DNA of 64,000 bases from MH13 sp040219355 (GCA_040219355.1 JAVJSN010000003.1:186001-250000), one strand, 5' to 3'. Shown: positions 34,055 through 43,022, numbered from the stretch's first letter. The notes: generated by a model from the letters alone, not told the origin. Translations and numbers: made by a program.

Positions 34055-35494
34055 TTAAACCGCCTGCGGCAATTCCACTGGAGTTTCCGAGCGGCCTTTT
34101 TTCAGGCGCTCTGACACCAGGAAGGCCAGCTCCAACGCCTGATCGGCGTTGAGGCGCGGGTCGCAATGGGTGTGGTAGCGATCCTGCAGGTCTTCTGCCG
34201 TGATGGCACGGGCACCGCCCATGCATTCGGTGACGTTCTTGCCGGTCATCTCCACATGAATACCGCCGGGGTAGGTGCCTTCGGCCTCATGCACATCGAA
34301 GAAGGCTTCCACCTCGCCAAGAATGCGCTCAAACGGGCGCGTCTTGTAGTTGTTGGCGGTGATGGTGTTGCCGTGCATCGGGTCGCAGGACCAAACCACC
34401 GATTTGCCTTCACGTTCGACCGCACGGATGAGGTCCGGCAGATGGGCTTCCACCTTGTCATGGCCAAAGCGGGCGATCAGCGTCAGGCGGCCTGGATCGT
34501 TGAGCGGGTTCAACCGGTCAATGAGCCGAAGCATATCGTCGGCTTCCATGGAAGGGCCGCACTTCATACCGATGGGGTTACGCACCCCGCGTGCGAACTC
34601 GACATGAGCATGGTCCAGCTGACGGGTGCGGTCGCCGATCCAGATCATGTGGCCGGACGTGGTGTACCAGGCTTCTGGATCATCGGACGTTGAGTCCTTG
34701 CGGGTCATAGCCTCTTCATAGCCAAGCAGCAGCGCTTCGTGGCTGGTGTAGAAGTCGGTTTCGCGTAGGCGCGCATATTGATCTGCGGTGATACCGATGG
34801 CCTGCATAAAATCCATCGTTTCAGAAATGCGCGTGGCAAGCTCTTTGTAACGCTCACCCTGCGGGCTGTCGGCAACGAAGCCGAGCATCCATCGCTGCAC
34901 ATTTTCAAGGTTGGCATATCCCCCAGACGCGAAAGCACGCACCAGGTTCAGCGTGGCGGCCGACTGGCGGTAGGCCATGTCCTGACGTGCTGGATCGGGA
35001 ATGCGGGAAGCGGCGTTGAACTCAATGCCATTGATAATGTCGCCACGGTAGGATGGCAGCTCTTGGCCGTCGCGCTTCTCAACATCGGAGGAGCGCGGCT
35101 TGGCGAACTGGCCGGCCAAACGGCCAACTTTGACCACCGGGCGCGCCGACCCATAGGTCAGCACAATGGCCATCTGAAGAAACGCACGGAAGAAATCGCG
35201 GATGTTGTCCGCGCCATGCTCGGCAAAGCTCTCGGCGCAATCGCCACCTTGAAGAAGAAACGCTTCGCCTTTGGCCACCCGCGCCAGTTCTGCGCGCAAA
35301 TTGCGGGCCTCACCTGCAAAAACCAGCGGCGGATAGCTTGCCAGCCGTGCCTCAACATCCTTGACAGCTTGCGCATCTGGATAGCTTGGCACCTGAAGGA
35401 TCGGCTTGGAACGCCACGAGCTGGGGCTCCAATCGGCCAGAGGGCGCGACGGCAATGTCGACATCGGTTTGGGCATCGAGTTGGACTGGGACAT
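34055..35494 (-). CDS. Class II DAHP synthase, first step of the shikimate pathway
   Basis: A 479-residue plant-type (class II) 3-deoxy-7-phosphoheptulonate synthase that condenses phosphoenolpyruvate and erythrose 4-phosphate. It has WRSKPILQVPSYPD near the start, LLQGGDCAESFAEH, VVKVGRLAGQFAKPRS, EFARGVRNPIGMKCGPS, VVWSCDPMHGNTI and GIHVEMTGKNVTECMGG. The ATG has GGAG 8 nt upstream. It is monocistronic here, bounded by the strong terminator downstream and a possible leader hairpin upstream. Confidence 0.95.
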   Translation of the reverse strand: MSQSNSMPKPMSTLPSRPLADWSPSSWRSKPILQVPSYPDAQAVKDVEARLASYPPLVFAGEARNLRAELARVAKGEAFLLQGGDCAESFAEHGADNIRDFFRAFLQMAIVLTYGSARPVVKVGRLAGQFAKPRSSDVEKRDGQELPSYRGDIINGIEFNAASRIPDPARQDMAYRQSAATLNLVRAFASGGYANLENVQRWMLGFVADSPQGERYKELATRISETMDFMQAIGITADQYARLRETDFYTSHEALLLGYEEAMTRKDSTSDDPEAWYTTSGHMIWIGDRTRQLDHAHVEFARGVRNPIGMKCGPSMEADDMLRLIDRLNPLNDPGRLTLIARFGHDKVEAHLPDLIRAVEREGKSVVWSCDPMHGNTITANNYKTRPFERILGEVEAFFDVHEAEGTYPGGIHVEMTGKNVTECMGGARAITAEDLQDRYHTHCDPRLNADQALELAFLVSERLKKGRSETPVELPQAV

Positions 35495-35537
35495 GGAACT
35501 TTCTCCGAAAAACCCTTCGGGCTGACAGGCAACATCA

Positions 35538-35580
35538 AACAAAAAAGCGCGAAGGATGGGCGTTCCTAATGGAGACGCGC
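35538..35580 (-). promoter_or_regulatory. Possible attenuator in the DAHP synthase leader
   Basis: On the minus strand GCGCG (35576-35580) can pair with CGCGC (35547-35551) around an inner AGGA/TCCT stem, followed by TTTTTTGTTT. This is a weak intrinsic terminator shape about 45 nt before the ATG. No Trp- or Phe-rich leader peptide is evident, so regulation is speculative. Confidence 0.25.
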
Positions 35581-35660
35581 GCCGATTTCAATGATTGGAA
35601 GGGCCAGAGGGTCTTCCGACCGGGTTGATCAAGCGCATAGCGGGCAATCGCGCAACAGGC

Positions 35661-35673
35661 TAGAATGATTCTA
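35661..35673 (+). promoter_or_regulatory. Iron control element (Irr-type box) before the VIT gene
   Basis: TAGAATGATTCTA is a perfect palindrome with a one-base centre, continuing AA on the right, so it fits TAGAA-N3-TTCTA-AA, the core of the alphaproteobacterial iron control element bound by Irr. It lies 22 nt before the ATG of a VIT-family iron/manganese transporter. Related transporters (MbfA) are repressed by Irr under iron limitation. Confidence 0.65.
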
Positions 35674-35695
35674 AACAAGATGATAGGTTTGGCCA

Positions 35696-36421
35696 ATGAA
35701 TTCCACCGATCACTCCCATACGCCCAAAGGCATCGCTGCGCGGCTGCGCGACGGACACCGCGTCAACTACCTTCAGGATTGGGTGTATGGCGGGATCGAC
35801 GGCGCGGTAACAACGTTTGCCATCGTCGCAGGAAGCCTGGGCGCATCGCTATCAGCAAAGATCATTCTTATTTTGGGCTTTGCCAACCTGCTCGCCGACG
35901 GCCTTTCCATGGCTGCGGGCAATTATCTGGGCACCAAGGCCGACAATGAGGATGCCAAGCGCCTGGAAGCGGTGGAGGCCGATCACATTGCCCGGTACCC
36001 TGAGGGTGAGCGCGAGGAAATCCGGCAGATTTTTCGCGCCAAGGGCTTTGTCGGCCAAATGTTGGAAGATGCCGTCGAGGTGATCACCGCCAATCGAGAG
36101 GTGTGGATCGCCACCATGCTGGCTGAAGAGTATGGCGTGGCCAATGCCCGCCGCTCACCAATGCGCGCAGCGATGGCCACATTTGGCGGCTTTTTGGTCT
36201 GCGGACTGGTGCCGCTGGTGCCGTTTTTGCTTGGTGTGCACAATGCCGGATGGATCGCTTTGGGCGCAACCGCGTTGACCTTTGCCGGTATCGGTTTGGG
36301 CAAAAGCAAATGGTCGCTCAGCCCCTGGTGGCGCTCTAGCTTGGAAACGCTAAGCATTGGCTTGGCCGCGGCCATTGTTGCATTTGGCATCGGTCACGTT
36401 TTGAATGGCGTTTTTACATAA
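35696..36421 (+). CDS. VIT1/CCC1-family iron/manganese transporter
   Basis: A 241-residue membrane protein starting MNSTDHSHTPKGIAARL. The first part has DWVYGGIDGAVTTFAIVAGSLGASL and NLLADGLSMAAGNYLGTKADNEDAKRLE, the two diagnostic VIT motifs, followed by a charged cytosolic segment (about 85-150) and three further membrane helices. These proteins export or sequester Fe2+ or Mn2+ using the proton gradient. It lacks the ferritin-like N-terminal domain found in MbfA. An Irr-type box lies just upstream. Confidence 0.92.
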   Translation: MNSTDHSHTPKGIAARLRDGHRVNYLQDWVYGGIDGAVTTFAIVAGSLGASLSAKIILILGFANLLADGLSMAAGNYLGTKADNEDAKRLEAVEADHIARYPEGEREEIRQIFRAKGFVGQMLEDAVEVITANREVWIATMLAEEYGVANARRSPMRAAMATFGGFLVCGLVPLVPFLLGVHNAGWIALGATALTFAGIGLGKSKWSLSPWWRSSLETLSIGLAAAIVAFGIGHVLNGVFT

Positions 36422-36454
36422 GGCCCTCTGACAAGGGCAACGCAAGGACACACC

Positions 36455-37585
36455 ATGCACAAAGCGCCCTCCTTCACCCTCGGCATGGAAGAAGAATATC
36501 TGCTGGTGGAGAGGGAGAGCCGCGACCTGGCAGCCAACCCGCCTGAGGCCGCCTTCGAAGCGTGCAAGGATGTGCTCGGCGATCAGGTGACGCACGAGTT
36601 CTTGCGCTGCCAGATCGAGGTCGGCACGCAGGTTTGCCAAACTGTCGGTGAGGCGCGCGCGCAGTTGCAGCACATGCGTAGCTGCCTGCACGCGGCCGCA
36701 GCGCCCTTTGATCTTGCTCCGATGGCCGCCTCCACTCACCCGTTTGCGGAGTGGGATCGTCTCGTGCACACCGATAAGGAGCGCTACAACACGCTGGCCG
36801 ATGATCTGAAAATGGTTGTGGCGCGCCTCGTCATCTGCGGCATGCATGTTCATGTCGGCATTGAGGATGATGATCTGCGCATCGATCTGATGGGCCAGCT
36901 GACCTATTTTTTGCCGCATCTGCTGGCGCTGACGACCTCCTCGCCGTTTTGGCGCGGCAATGTTTCTGGCCTCAAAAGCTACCGCCTTGCTGTGTTTGAT
37001 GAGCTTCCGCGCACCGGCCTGCCCGAGCAGTTTGCCGGGTACTCAGAGTATCAGCGCACGATCAAGATGTTGGTCAATGCTGGGCTGATTGAGGATGCGA
37101 CCAAGATTTGGTGGGATTTGCGGCCATCGGACAAGTTTCCGACTCTTGAGATGCGTGTTGCCGATGTCTGCACCAACTTAACGGACGCAGCTGCGGTCGC
37201 GGCCTTGTTTCAGTGCCTGGCGCGCATGCTCTATCGGTTACGCGGGAAGAACCAGAGATGGCGCAGCTATTCGCATTTCCTCATTGAGGAGAACCGCTGG
37301 CTTGCCCAACGCCATGGTGTGCAAGGCGATTTGGTCGACTTCGGGCAAGGCAAGACAGTGCCGATGGGAGAGCTGGTCGAAGAGCTCATTGATATGCTCA
37401 GTGAGGATGCACGTGAACTGGGCTGCGAAACCGAGTTGGCGCATTTGCGCTCCATCAGCCAGCAGGGCACGTCAGCCGACAAGCAGTTGGCGCTTTACCG
37501 CGAGCGGATAAAGGAAGGCGCAACCCCCAAAGAGGCGCTGCGCGATGTGGTCGATTTTTTGGTGGCGGAGACTGTTGCGTTTTGA
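36455..37585 (+). CDS. ybdK: YbdK-type carboxylate-amine ligase (GCS2 family)
   Basis: A 376-residue ATP-dependent ligase starting with TLGMEEEYLLVERESRDL, the family signature. Further marks are HEFLRCQIEVGTQVC, GMHVHVGIEDDDLRIDLM and FPTLEMRVADVCTN. It belongs to the second glutamate-cysteine ligase family; YbdK of E. coli has weak such activity and the true substrate is unsettled. It follows the VIT gene by 33 nt, so they may share a transcript and its iron control. Confidence 0.92.
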   Translation: MHKAPSFTLGMEEEYLLVERESRDLAANPPEAAFEACKDVLGDQVTHEFLRCQIEVGTQVCQTVGEARAQLQHMRSCLHAAAAPFDLAPMAASTHPFAEWDRLVHTDKERYNTLADDLKMVVARLVICGMHVHVGIEDDDLRIDLMGQLTYFLPHLLALTTSSPFWRGNVSGLKSYRLAVFDELPRTGLPEQFAGYSEYQRTIKMLVNAGLIEDATKIWWDLRPSDKFPTLEMRVADVCTNLTDAAAVAALFQCLARMLYRLRGKNQRWRSYSHFLIEENRWLAQRHGVQGDLVDFGQGKTVPMGELVEELIDMLSEDARELGCETELAHLRSISQQGTSADKQLALYRERIKEGATPKEALRDVVDFLVAETVAF

Positions 37586-37646
37586 GGTGGTGGTCTGCCT
37601 TGAGTCCATTTTACCGGATGTTGTTGGTTGTGCGAATGTCCGAAAA

Positions 37647-38525
37647 TTACGACCTTCCGCTATTAAATTCCTCAAAGAGGTGATCTGCAAACGCTTTGAT
37701 GCGAGGTGTCATATCTGCGCGTGTTGGAAATGTAAGGGTTAGGCGTGTTGGTGCGATGATGTCGTGTTCTAGAAACGACGCCACCTTGCCGCTCATAAGT
37801 TCATTCTCGCACAGTCCTTTTGGCATCAACCCAACGCCAAAATCACTCAGCACGAGATCCCTAATAAGATAGTTGTTTTCAACCTGAATGGTTGGCGGTG
37901 GTAGGCTCTTTCGATTGAGGACTACGCGTTCAAGATATGTTCTCAAGTTCGCATTGGGCGAAATGAAATCGGCGATCTCGTCTACGTCCTGAGGCACTCC
38001 GTTTTGTTCGATCCAAACCGCGCTCGCACAAAATTGCCATTCAAACTCCAGTAATTTGCGCTGAACTGCATCCATGTCGCTGCGACCTTCGATGCGCACT
38101 GCAATATCCACATTCTCTTTGATAAGATCGAGCGTTGCATTTGACAGTGTAATCTGAAGTTGAACTTCAGGATGCAAATCCTTGAAGGTTTTCACAGCTT
38201 GAGCAAGCCCATGAGTCGGAAAGTCTGCTGGTGCCGTGAGGTGTATAGGACCGCTTAGGATATCTGAGCGACTGCGGACCTTCGACAAAGATTCGGATAC
38301 GGCCTCTACAGCAAGTGAGGCTTCTTCAAAGAGCTGACGACCTTCACCGGTTAGTGTCATTGTCCGGGTTGAACGCTTCAAAAGCCGGACCCCAAGAGCG
38401 GCCTCAAGCGCACTAACATGCAAGCTGACTGTCGATCGTGGCATGCTGAGTTGACGCGCTGCGGAGGAGAAGCCACCAGCGCGCACGACTTGAACAAAAG
38501 TATGGACGAAATCGAGCTTCATCAT
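37647..38525 (-). CDS. LysR-family transcriptional regulator
   Basis: A 292-residue regulator. The N-terminal helix-turn-helix (FVHTFVQVVRAGGFSSAARQLSMPRSTVSLHVSALE) is canonical; the effector domain begins near residue 90 (SGPIHLTAPADFPTHGLAQAV). By its CrgA-like layout it may respond to a small aromatic or reactive compound. It is divergent from the cupin gene, with a perfect palindrome across its start, so autoregulation and control of the cupin gene are likely. The gene is AT-richer than its surroundings. Confidence 0.93.
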   Translation of the reverse strand: MMKLDFVHTFVQVVRAGGFSSAARQLSMPRSTVSLHVSALEAALGVRLLKRSTRTMTLTGEGRQLFEEASLAVEAVSESLSKVRSRSDILSGPIHLTAPADFPTHGLAQAVKTFKDLHPEVQLQITLSNATLDLIKENVDIAVRIEGRSDMDAVQRKLLEFEWQFCASAVWIEQNGVPQDVDEIADFISPNANLRTYLERVVLNRKSLPPPTIQVENNYLIRDLVLSDFGVGLMPKGLCENELMSGKVASFLEHDIIAPTRLTLTFPTRADMTPRIKAFADHLFEEFNSGRS

Positions 38526-38545
38526 TGTCCAGATCTATGGACAAT
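38524..38545. promoter_or_regulatory. LysR-type operator in the LysR-cupin intergenic region
   Basis: ATTGTCCA and TGGACAAT form a perfect 8-bp inverted repeat with a 6-nt spacer, overlapping the LysR start codon and 75 nt before the cupin ATG. It is the only palindrome of this quality in the 94-nt divergent region. Confidence 0.65.
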
Positions 38546-38619
38546 CTAACCAGAATTTACCAGCTAATCATTCCAAAAGAGGTGGCCTAAGTTTCGGTGT
38601 ATAAAGGGAGAACGATCCA

Positions 38620-39081
38620 ATGTCTGACCCAACCACTGAACATACTGAGCCAAGTGGCAAGCTGGTCGCCGAAAAATGCGCAACATTCTCTGGCATCCAG
38701 GCTGATATTCTAATGGGTGGTGAATCTGCCCCCATGACGGTGATGGCAATGACTGTCGCTTCAGAACAGGGCGCGCCCGATCATATTTCGCATGGGGAAG
38801 ACAAGGTTTTCCAGATCATGCAAGGCAACCTGATCTTTTCCGTTGGAACAAATAAGATTAAAGCATCGCCTGGCGAGGTGATATTCGTTGGCCGGGGTGT
38901 CGCGCATAGTTTTTCTGCGCTCAATGGTGAACCAGCCGTGATGATGTTGATTGCGACGCCTGCGAAACATGACCGTTTCTTTGCTGCGATGGACGCGCTA
39001 CCATCTCCGCATAACATATCGGAAGTTCACGCCGTGTGCGAGCGTTTCGATCAGTCGATTGTTGGACCTGTCGTAAAATGA
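38620..39081 (+). CDS. Cupin-domain protein
   Basis: A 153-residue protein with a single conserved cupin barrel. The motifs DHISHGEDKVFQIMQGNLIFSV and PGEVIFVGRGVAHSFSALN carry two His, one Glu and a third His for metal binding. The substrate is unknown; the layout (LysR divergent from a small cupin) is common for regulators of quinone or aromatic stress genes. It is AT-richer than the genome average, like its regulator. Confidence 0.85.
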   Translation: MSDPTTEHTEPSGKLVAEKCATFSGIQADILMGGESAPMTVMAMTVASEQGAPDHISHGEDKVFQIMQGNLIFSVGTNKIKASPGEVIFVGRGVAHSFSALNGEPAVMMLIATPAKHDRFFAAMDALPSPHNISEVHAVCERFDQSIVGPVVK

Positions 39082-39316
39082 TTAGCAACTGTTGTTCGCG
39101 GCGGACTGCTGACCCCACTGAGAGCGGGTATTGATGTAGCGCAAGCGAATGGAAGAAAGGTTTCGGCGGCCTGCCGACTCAGGGCTGAGAAGGTGCGCAC
39201 CCTGATAATCGGTTCTGATGAAGGCGCGTGAAACTCCAGCAACGAGATCAGGGAGCGCTGGTACCGAGCCAAAGGTCCAGCGAGCGTCGCCCTACCTTCT
39301 AAGGCTGAACCAGCAA

Positions 39317-39949
39317 ATGATGGACATTCATACAATCATCCTTTTTTGCGCTGCCAGCCTAGCGCTTGCCGTGACCCCAGGCCCTGACATGATCCTGGTC
39401 GCGGCACGAAGTACGGCTCAAGGCCGAATGGCAGGGCTGGTGACGCAACTCGGCGTCTCTGCTGGATCGGCCTTTCATGCGATCATTCTGGCACTAGGGC
39501 TGTCAGAACTATTCCTGACGGTACCCTATGCCTATGATATGGTTAGATATCTTGGCGCAGCTTATCTGCTGTATCTTGCTTGGCAGGCGCTTACCGGACG
39601 CGACAGCTTTTCTTCGCAATCGACTTCTAAAGAGCGGAAGTCGTTATTCGTGATTTTTCGACAGGGCTTTTTCTCGAATCTGCTGAACCCGAAAGTCGCA
39701 CTCTTTTATCTCGCCTTGTTCCCACAGTTCCTGGAACCAGAAAAAGGCTCTGTCGCCGTTCAGATCATGATGCTGGCCAGCATCTTTTTGATCATAGACT
39801 TCGCAGTTCATGGAGTGGTGATATGGCTGGCCGGAAGCATGAGATTGCTTTCCGCAAACGGGCGCAGTTTTGCAAAATGGTCACGATATTGCCTGGGGCT
39901 TGTCTTTGGTGGGCTTGCCGCAAGACTTATTTTTGACGCTCAACGATGA
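39317..39949 (+). CDS. LysE/RhtB-family amino acid exporter
   Basis: A 210-residue membrane protein starting MMDIHTIILFCAASLALAVTPGPDMILVAARS; TPGPD is the LysE-family hallmark. LNPKVALFYLALFPQF is the second signature. Six membrane helices are expected. The substrate may be lysine, threonine, homoserine or a related compound. Codons upstream of the MM pair are also in frame but carry no hydrophobic or family sequence, so the later start is used. Confidence 0.92.
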   Translation: MMDIHTIILFCAASLALAVTPGPDMILVAARSTAQGRMAGLVTQLGVSAGSAFHAIILALGLSELFLTVPYAYDMVRYLGAAYLLYLAWQALTGRDSFSSQSTSKERKSLFVIFRQGFFSNLLNPKVALFYLALFPQFLEPEKGSVAVQIMMLASIFLIIDFAVHGVVIWLAGSMRLLSANGRSFAKWSRYCLGLVFGGLAARLIFDAQR

Positions 39950-40126
39950 CCGTCCGAAAGCGGACCTAAATAATAGCGACGCCGAACGGCAACTAAGCCC
40001 GCCAGTCTTCCGTACAACCGTTTCCACAAATGATGGGAACCACGCCCCAGAGCGAGGAAAGCATCTGGAATGCGCGAGGCGTCAAACCGACGCTTCGTAG
40101 CTCAAAGATACCCCACAAACACCTCG

Positions 40127-41098
40127 CTATGACGTGCTGATCCGTGTGCCGGATACCCGCTCGATTTCACGCAACAGATCGTTTGTGATCTGACCATTGG
40201 GCTCCAGCGCACGGCGCAGCTGGAAGCGGCGAATGGCCTCCTCGGTGCTCGGCCCGATAACACCGTCAATGCTGCCGGGCTGATAGCCCATATCGGCCAG
40301 AACCGCCTGAACGGCGGCCACAACGGGCTGTACTGACCGCGTGCTGGCTGATGGTGGCAGTGGCTGGTTGGTGCCAGCGGTTGGATTGGGTGCAAGGACC
40401 GGCGCAAGCAGGGCACCAATGGCATCGTTGACCGCAATGGTTTCGACCTGGCGCGGCGCTATCACCGATGGCTGCGTTTCCACTGGCACCGTTGCAATCA
40501 GCTGGGCCACCGGCAGGGTTGTCGATTGCGGCACCGGTTGAGTTGCCGGCTGGGCAACGCCTTGCGCGATGAACTGCGGACGTGGAGTCGGCGCCGGCGC
40601 CGCATAGCGTTCGCGTGGCAACAGCGAGGCGATATCATCACCAGCGGGCGTGGCTGGGTTTGGAATGGAAGCCGTTGCGTCGTAGGACCGGCTAGGCGGC
40701 ACAATCGGTGCCGGCGCCGCGGTAACAGCGCGCTGCGCCAGGCGTCCATCCTCGTGCGGCATCGCCAGCGCGGGCGCGTCGCCGCGTGTTGAGAGCATCG
40801 GTGCTGGGTGCGCGCCAGGCTGCATGTAGGCGGCATTCACACCGACGACCGCAAACGCGACCACCGCAACGGTGGTCATTGCCAGTTTACCGGGCGCTGC
40901 CAAAATGCGGTCTATCAGACCATGCGGCTCATCATCGTCGTAGCCGTCATCATAGCCACCATCGTCATAGACGTCGTTGGGATGCCCTGAACGCGCTGGC
41001 CGATGGTACACATAGGGCTGCTCGCCCGGATTTTGGTGACCGTAGTTTGGGTGACCGTGGCTTGGGTGATCGTCAAGGGTGGGTTCGTGCCTAACCAT
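40127..41098 (-). CDS. Membrane-anchored peptidoglycan-binding protein
   Basis: A 323-residue protein. The cytosolic N-terminus is rich in His, Asp and Tyr (HPNYGHQNPGEQPYVYH, YDDGGYDDGYDDDEPHG). A single membrane helix (LAMTTVAVVAFAVVGVNAAY) is followed by a long Pro/Ala/Thr linker and a C-terminal peptidoglycan-binding domain (VQAVLADMGYQPGSIDGVIGPSTEEAIRRFQL). It overlaps the histidine kinase gene by 8 nt, so the two are co-translated; a link between wall sensing and signalling is plausible. Confidence 0.85.
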   Translation of the reverse strand: MVRHEPTLDDHPSHGHPNYGHQNPGEQPYVYHRPARSGHPNDVYDDGGYDDGYDDDEPHGLIDRILAAPGKLAMTTVAVVAFAVVGVNAAYMQPGAHPAPMLSTRGDAPALAMPHEDGRLAQRAVTAAPAPIVPPSRSYDATASIPNPATPAGDDIASLLPRERYAAPAPTPRPQFIAQGVAQPATQPVPQSTTLPVAQLIATVPVETQPSVIAPRQVETIAVNDAIGALLAPVLAPNPTAGTNQPLPPSASTRSVQPVVAAVQAVLADMGYQPGSIDGVIGPSTEEAIRRFQLRRALEPNGQITNDLLREIERVSGTRISTS

Positions 41099-43022
41099 GA
41101 GCGCGGTGCCCTTCTTCTGCAAACAGGTCTTGTTTCTGTGCGTCCGGATCGACGCCATCAATGTCTTTGGGTTCCTGCGTCGCCTGCGCACCGGAACGTT
41201 CGCGTTGCAGTTTGGCCAAAACAACCGTGTTGGCGATATCAGGATCGGTTGGACCAGCACCATCGGTACACGGTCCGGCAAACGGCAAGCGGATCGTCAC
41301 GGTCGTCCCCTCGCCTTCGACACTGGAGATTGAAAAGGATCCCTGATGCAGCTCGCAAAGGCCCTTAACGACTGACAGGCCAAGGCCGGTGCCCTGATGG
41401 TCACGGTCATAGGCATTGTTGGCCTGGAAGAACGGCTGGCCGATCTTGCCCAAATCCTTCGCCGCAATGCCAATGCCGGTGTCGATGACCGACACGATCA
41501 AATTGCCACTGTCCTTGCGGGCGCGCAGGGTTATGGCGCCGCCTGAGGGGGTAAATTTGCAAGCGTTGGACAGCAGGTTGATAAGCACCTGGCGGATAGC
41601 ACGCTGATCGGCCACCAGTTCAGGCAGTGGATCTGCCACATCGACGGTCAGCGTCAGTCCGGCTTTTTCAATCTGCTGGCTGACCAAACGCGTGCAACGA
41701 TTGACCACCGTCGTGAATGCAAAAGGCTCAGCAACAATATGGAAGTGACCGGCATCCAGCTTCGACATATCGAGCAGATCGTTGACCAATTGAAGCAGGT
41801 GTCCGCCGGACTCGCGGATAAGGCCAACATACTCGCGCTGCTGTTCATTGCCGAGCGCACCGAACACTTCCTCGTCCAAGATGTCGGCAAAACCGATAAT
41901 GGCGTTAAGCGGCGTGCGCAGCTCATGGCTCATGGTGGCCAAAAAACGTCCCTTGGCCGCGTCACTGGCTTCAGCTTTTTCGCGCGCCAAGGTGAGTTCT
42001 GAAGCGCGATCTTTCACCGCGCTGATGTCGCGGATAAGGGCGCAGATCTCACTGTGACCGTTTGCACCTGGCAGCACAGACAGATCAATTTCAGCCCAAA
42101 TGAAACGCTGGGGCCGATCGTCAGCACCGGCGCGCAGACGCACCTCCACTGTATCGCGAAGGCTGGTTGCGCTCACCCGGTCGAGTGTTGCCAAAAAGCT
42201 AGGCCGATCAGAGACATGAATACGGTGCATAAGGCCGGAGCGGGCCAGACCGTCAGCGTCACAATCAAGAACCGCCTGCAACGCTCCAAAGGCCTGCAGC
42301 ACGGTTCCATCGCGCTGAACGAGGAGAAACACATCGTGCGTTATGGTGTGGAACTGCGCGATGGCGCGACGCTCGGCTTTGGCGCGCACATCCTTCAGCG
42401 AGCTTGCGCGCACAATGCGCGCAGCCAAGCTGAGCGTATAAAGCATGCCGAGCATCGTCATGAAAACGAGCTGACTGTTGGCGATCGAGAAATCGGTGTT
42501 CACCGGAACGTCGAGCGCAGTCGCCAACACCAACCCAGCAAGGGTCGCGATGAAAACAAGCTGCGTGCAACGGGTGCGTCGTGTGAGGGCAGCTTCAATT
42601 GGTGCAACCACAAACAGCACCAGCAGGGGCGATGACAAACCGCCGGTCAGTGCGGTTGCCCACGACAGCAAGCCAATAAAACCTGCGGTGCAGAGCAGCG
42701 CACCGCTGCGCCAGTGACGGGCAAAGAAGAACAAGCCGATGGCGAACAAATGCACGGCCAGTGCCAACACAAGCGGGGTTTGTGGCAGCTTGCCGGTTGC
42801 AGAAATGGCAATTGGCATGGCGACCGACAGGCCAACCAACGAGCCGATGCAGGAAAGATAAAACAGAGGCGCGTACCGCGCCATTTCGCGGCGCGGCGAA
42901 CGCCTACGCCCAGGCCGCTTGGCCCCTGCGCGTTGCTGGCCGTGCGCACCCGATGATGCGTTTTCGGTCTGTACGCTAATACTCATCAAACCGCGTCTTT
43001 GCCTGTGGGCAGGGTTGCTCAT
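41091..43022 (-). CDS. Membrane sensor histidine kinase with PAS-like domain
   Basis: A 643-residue kinase. Basic N-terminus, then about six membrane helices (50-205), a PAS-like domain (about 225-335), and the HisKA helix with phospho-acceptor H366 in FLATMSHELRTPLNAIIGFADIL. The ATPase has NLLSNACKFTP, DTGIGI and GTGLGLSVVKGL. The arrangement is like PleC/DivJ-type kinases of alphaproteobacteria, but the exact ortholog is unclear. No response regulator is adjacent; one lies at 56610. An ATG at codon 13 is an alternative start. Confidence 0.92.
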   Translation of the reverse strand: MSNPAHRQRRGLMSISVQTENASSGAHGQQRAGAKRPGRRRSPRREMARYAPLFYLSCIGSLVGLSVAMPIAISATGKLPQTPLVLALAVHLFAIGLFFFARHWRSGALLCTAGFIGLLSWATALTGGLSSPLLVLFVVAPIEAALTRRTRCTQLVFIATLAGLVLATALDVPVNTDFSIANSQLVFMTMLGMLYTLSLAARIVRASSLKDVRAKAERRAIAQFHTITHDVFLLVQRDGTVLQAFGALQAVLDCDADGLARSGLMHRIHVSDRPSFLATLDRVSATSLRDTVEVRLRAGADDRPQRFIWAEIDLSVLPGANGHSEICALIRDISAVKDRASELTLAREKAEASDAAKGRFLATMSHELRTPLNAIIGFADILDEEVFGALGNEQQREYVGLIRESGGHLLQLVNDLLDMSKLDAGHFHIVAEPFAFTTVVNRCTRLVSQQIEKAGLTLTVDVADPLPELVADQRAIRQVLINLLSNACKFTPSGGAITLRARKDSGNLIVSVIDTGIGIAAKDLGKIGQPFFQANNAYDRDHQGTGLGLSVVKGLCELHQGSFSISSVEGEGTTVTIRLPFAGPCTDGAGPTDPDIANTVVLAKLQRERSGAQATQEPKDIDGVDPDAQKQDLFAEEGHRAHG

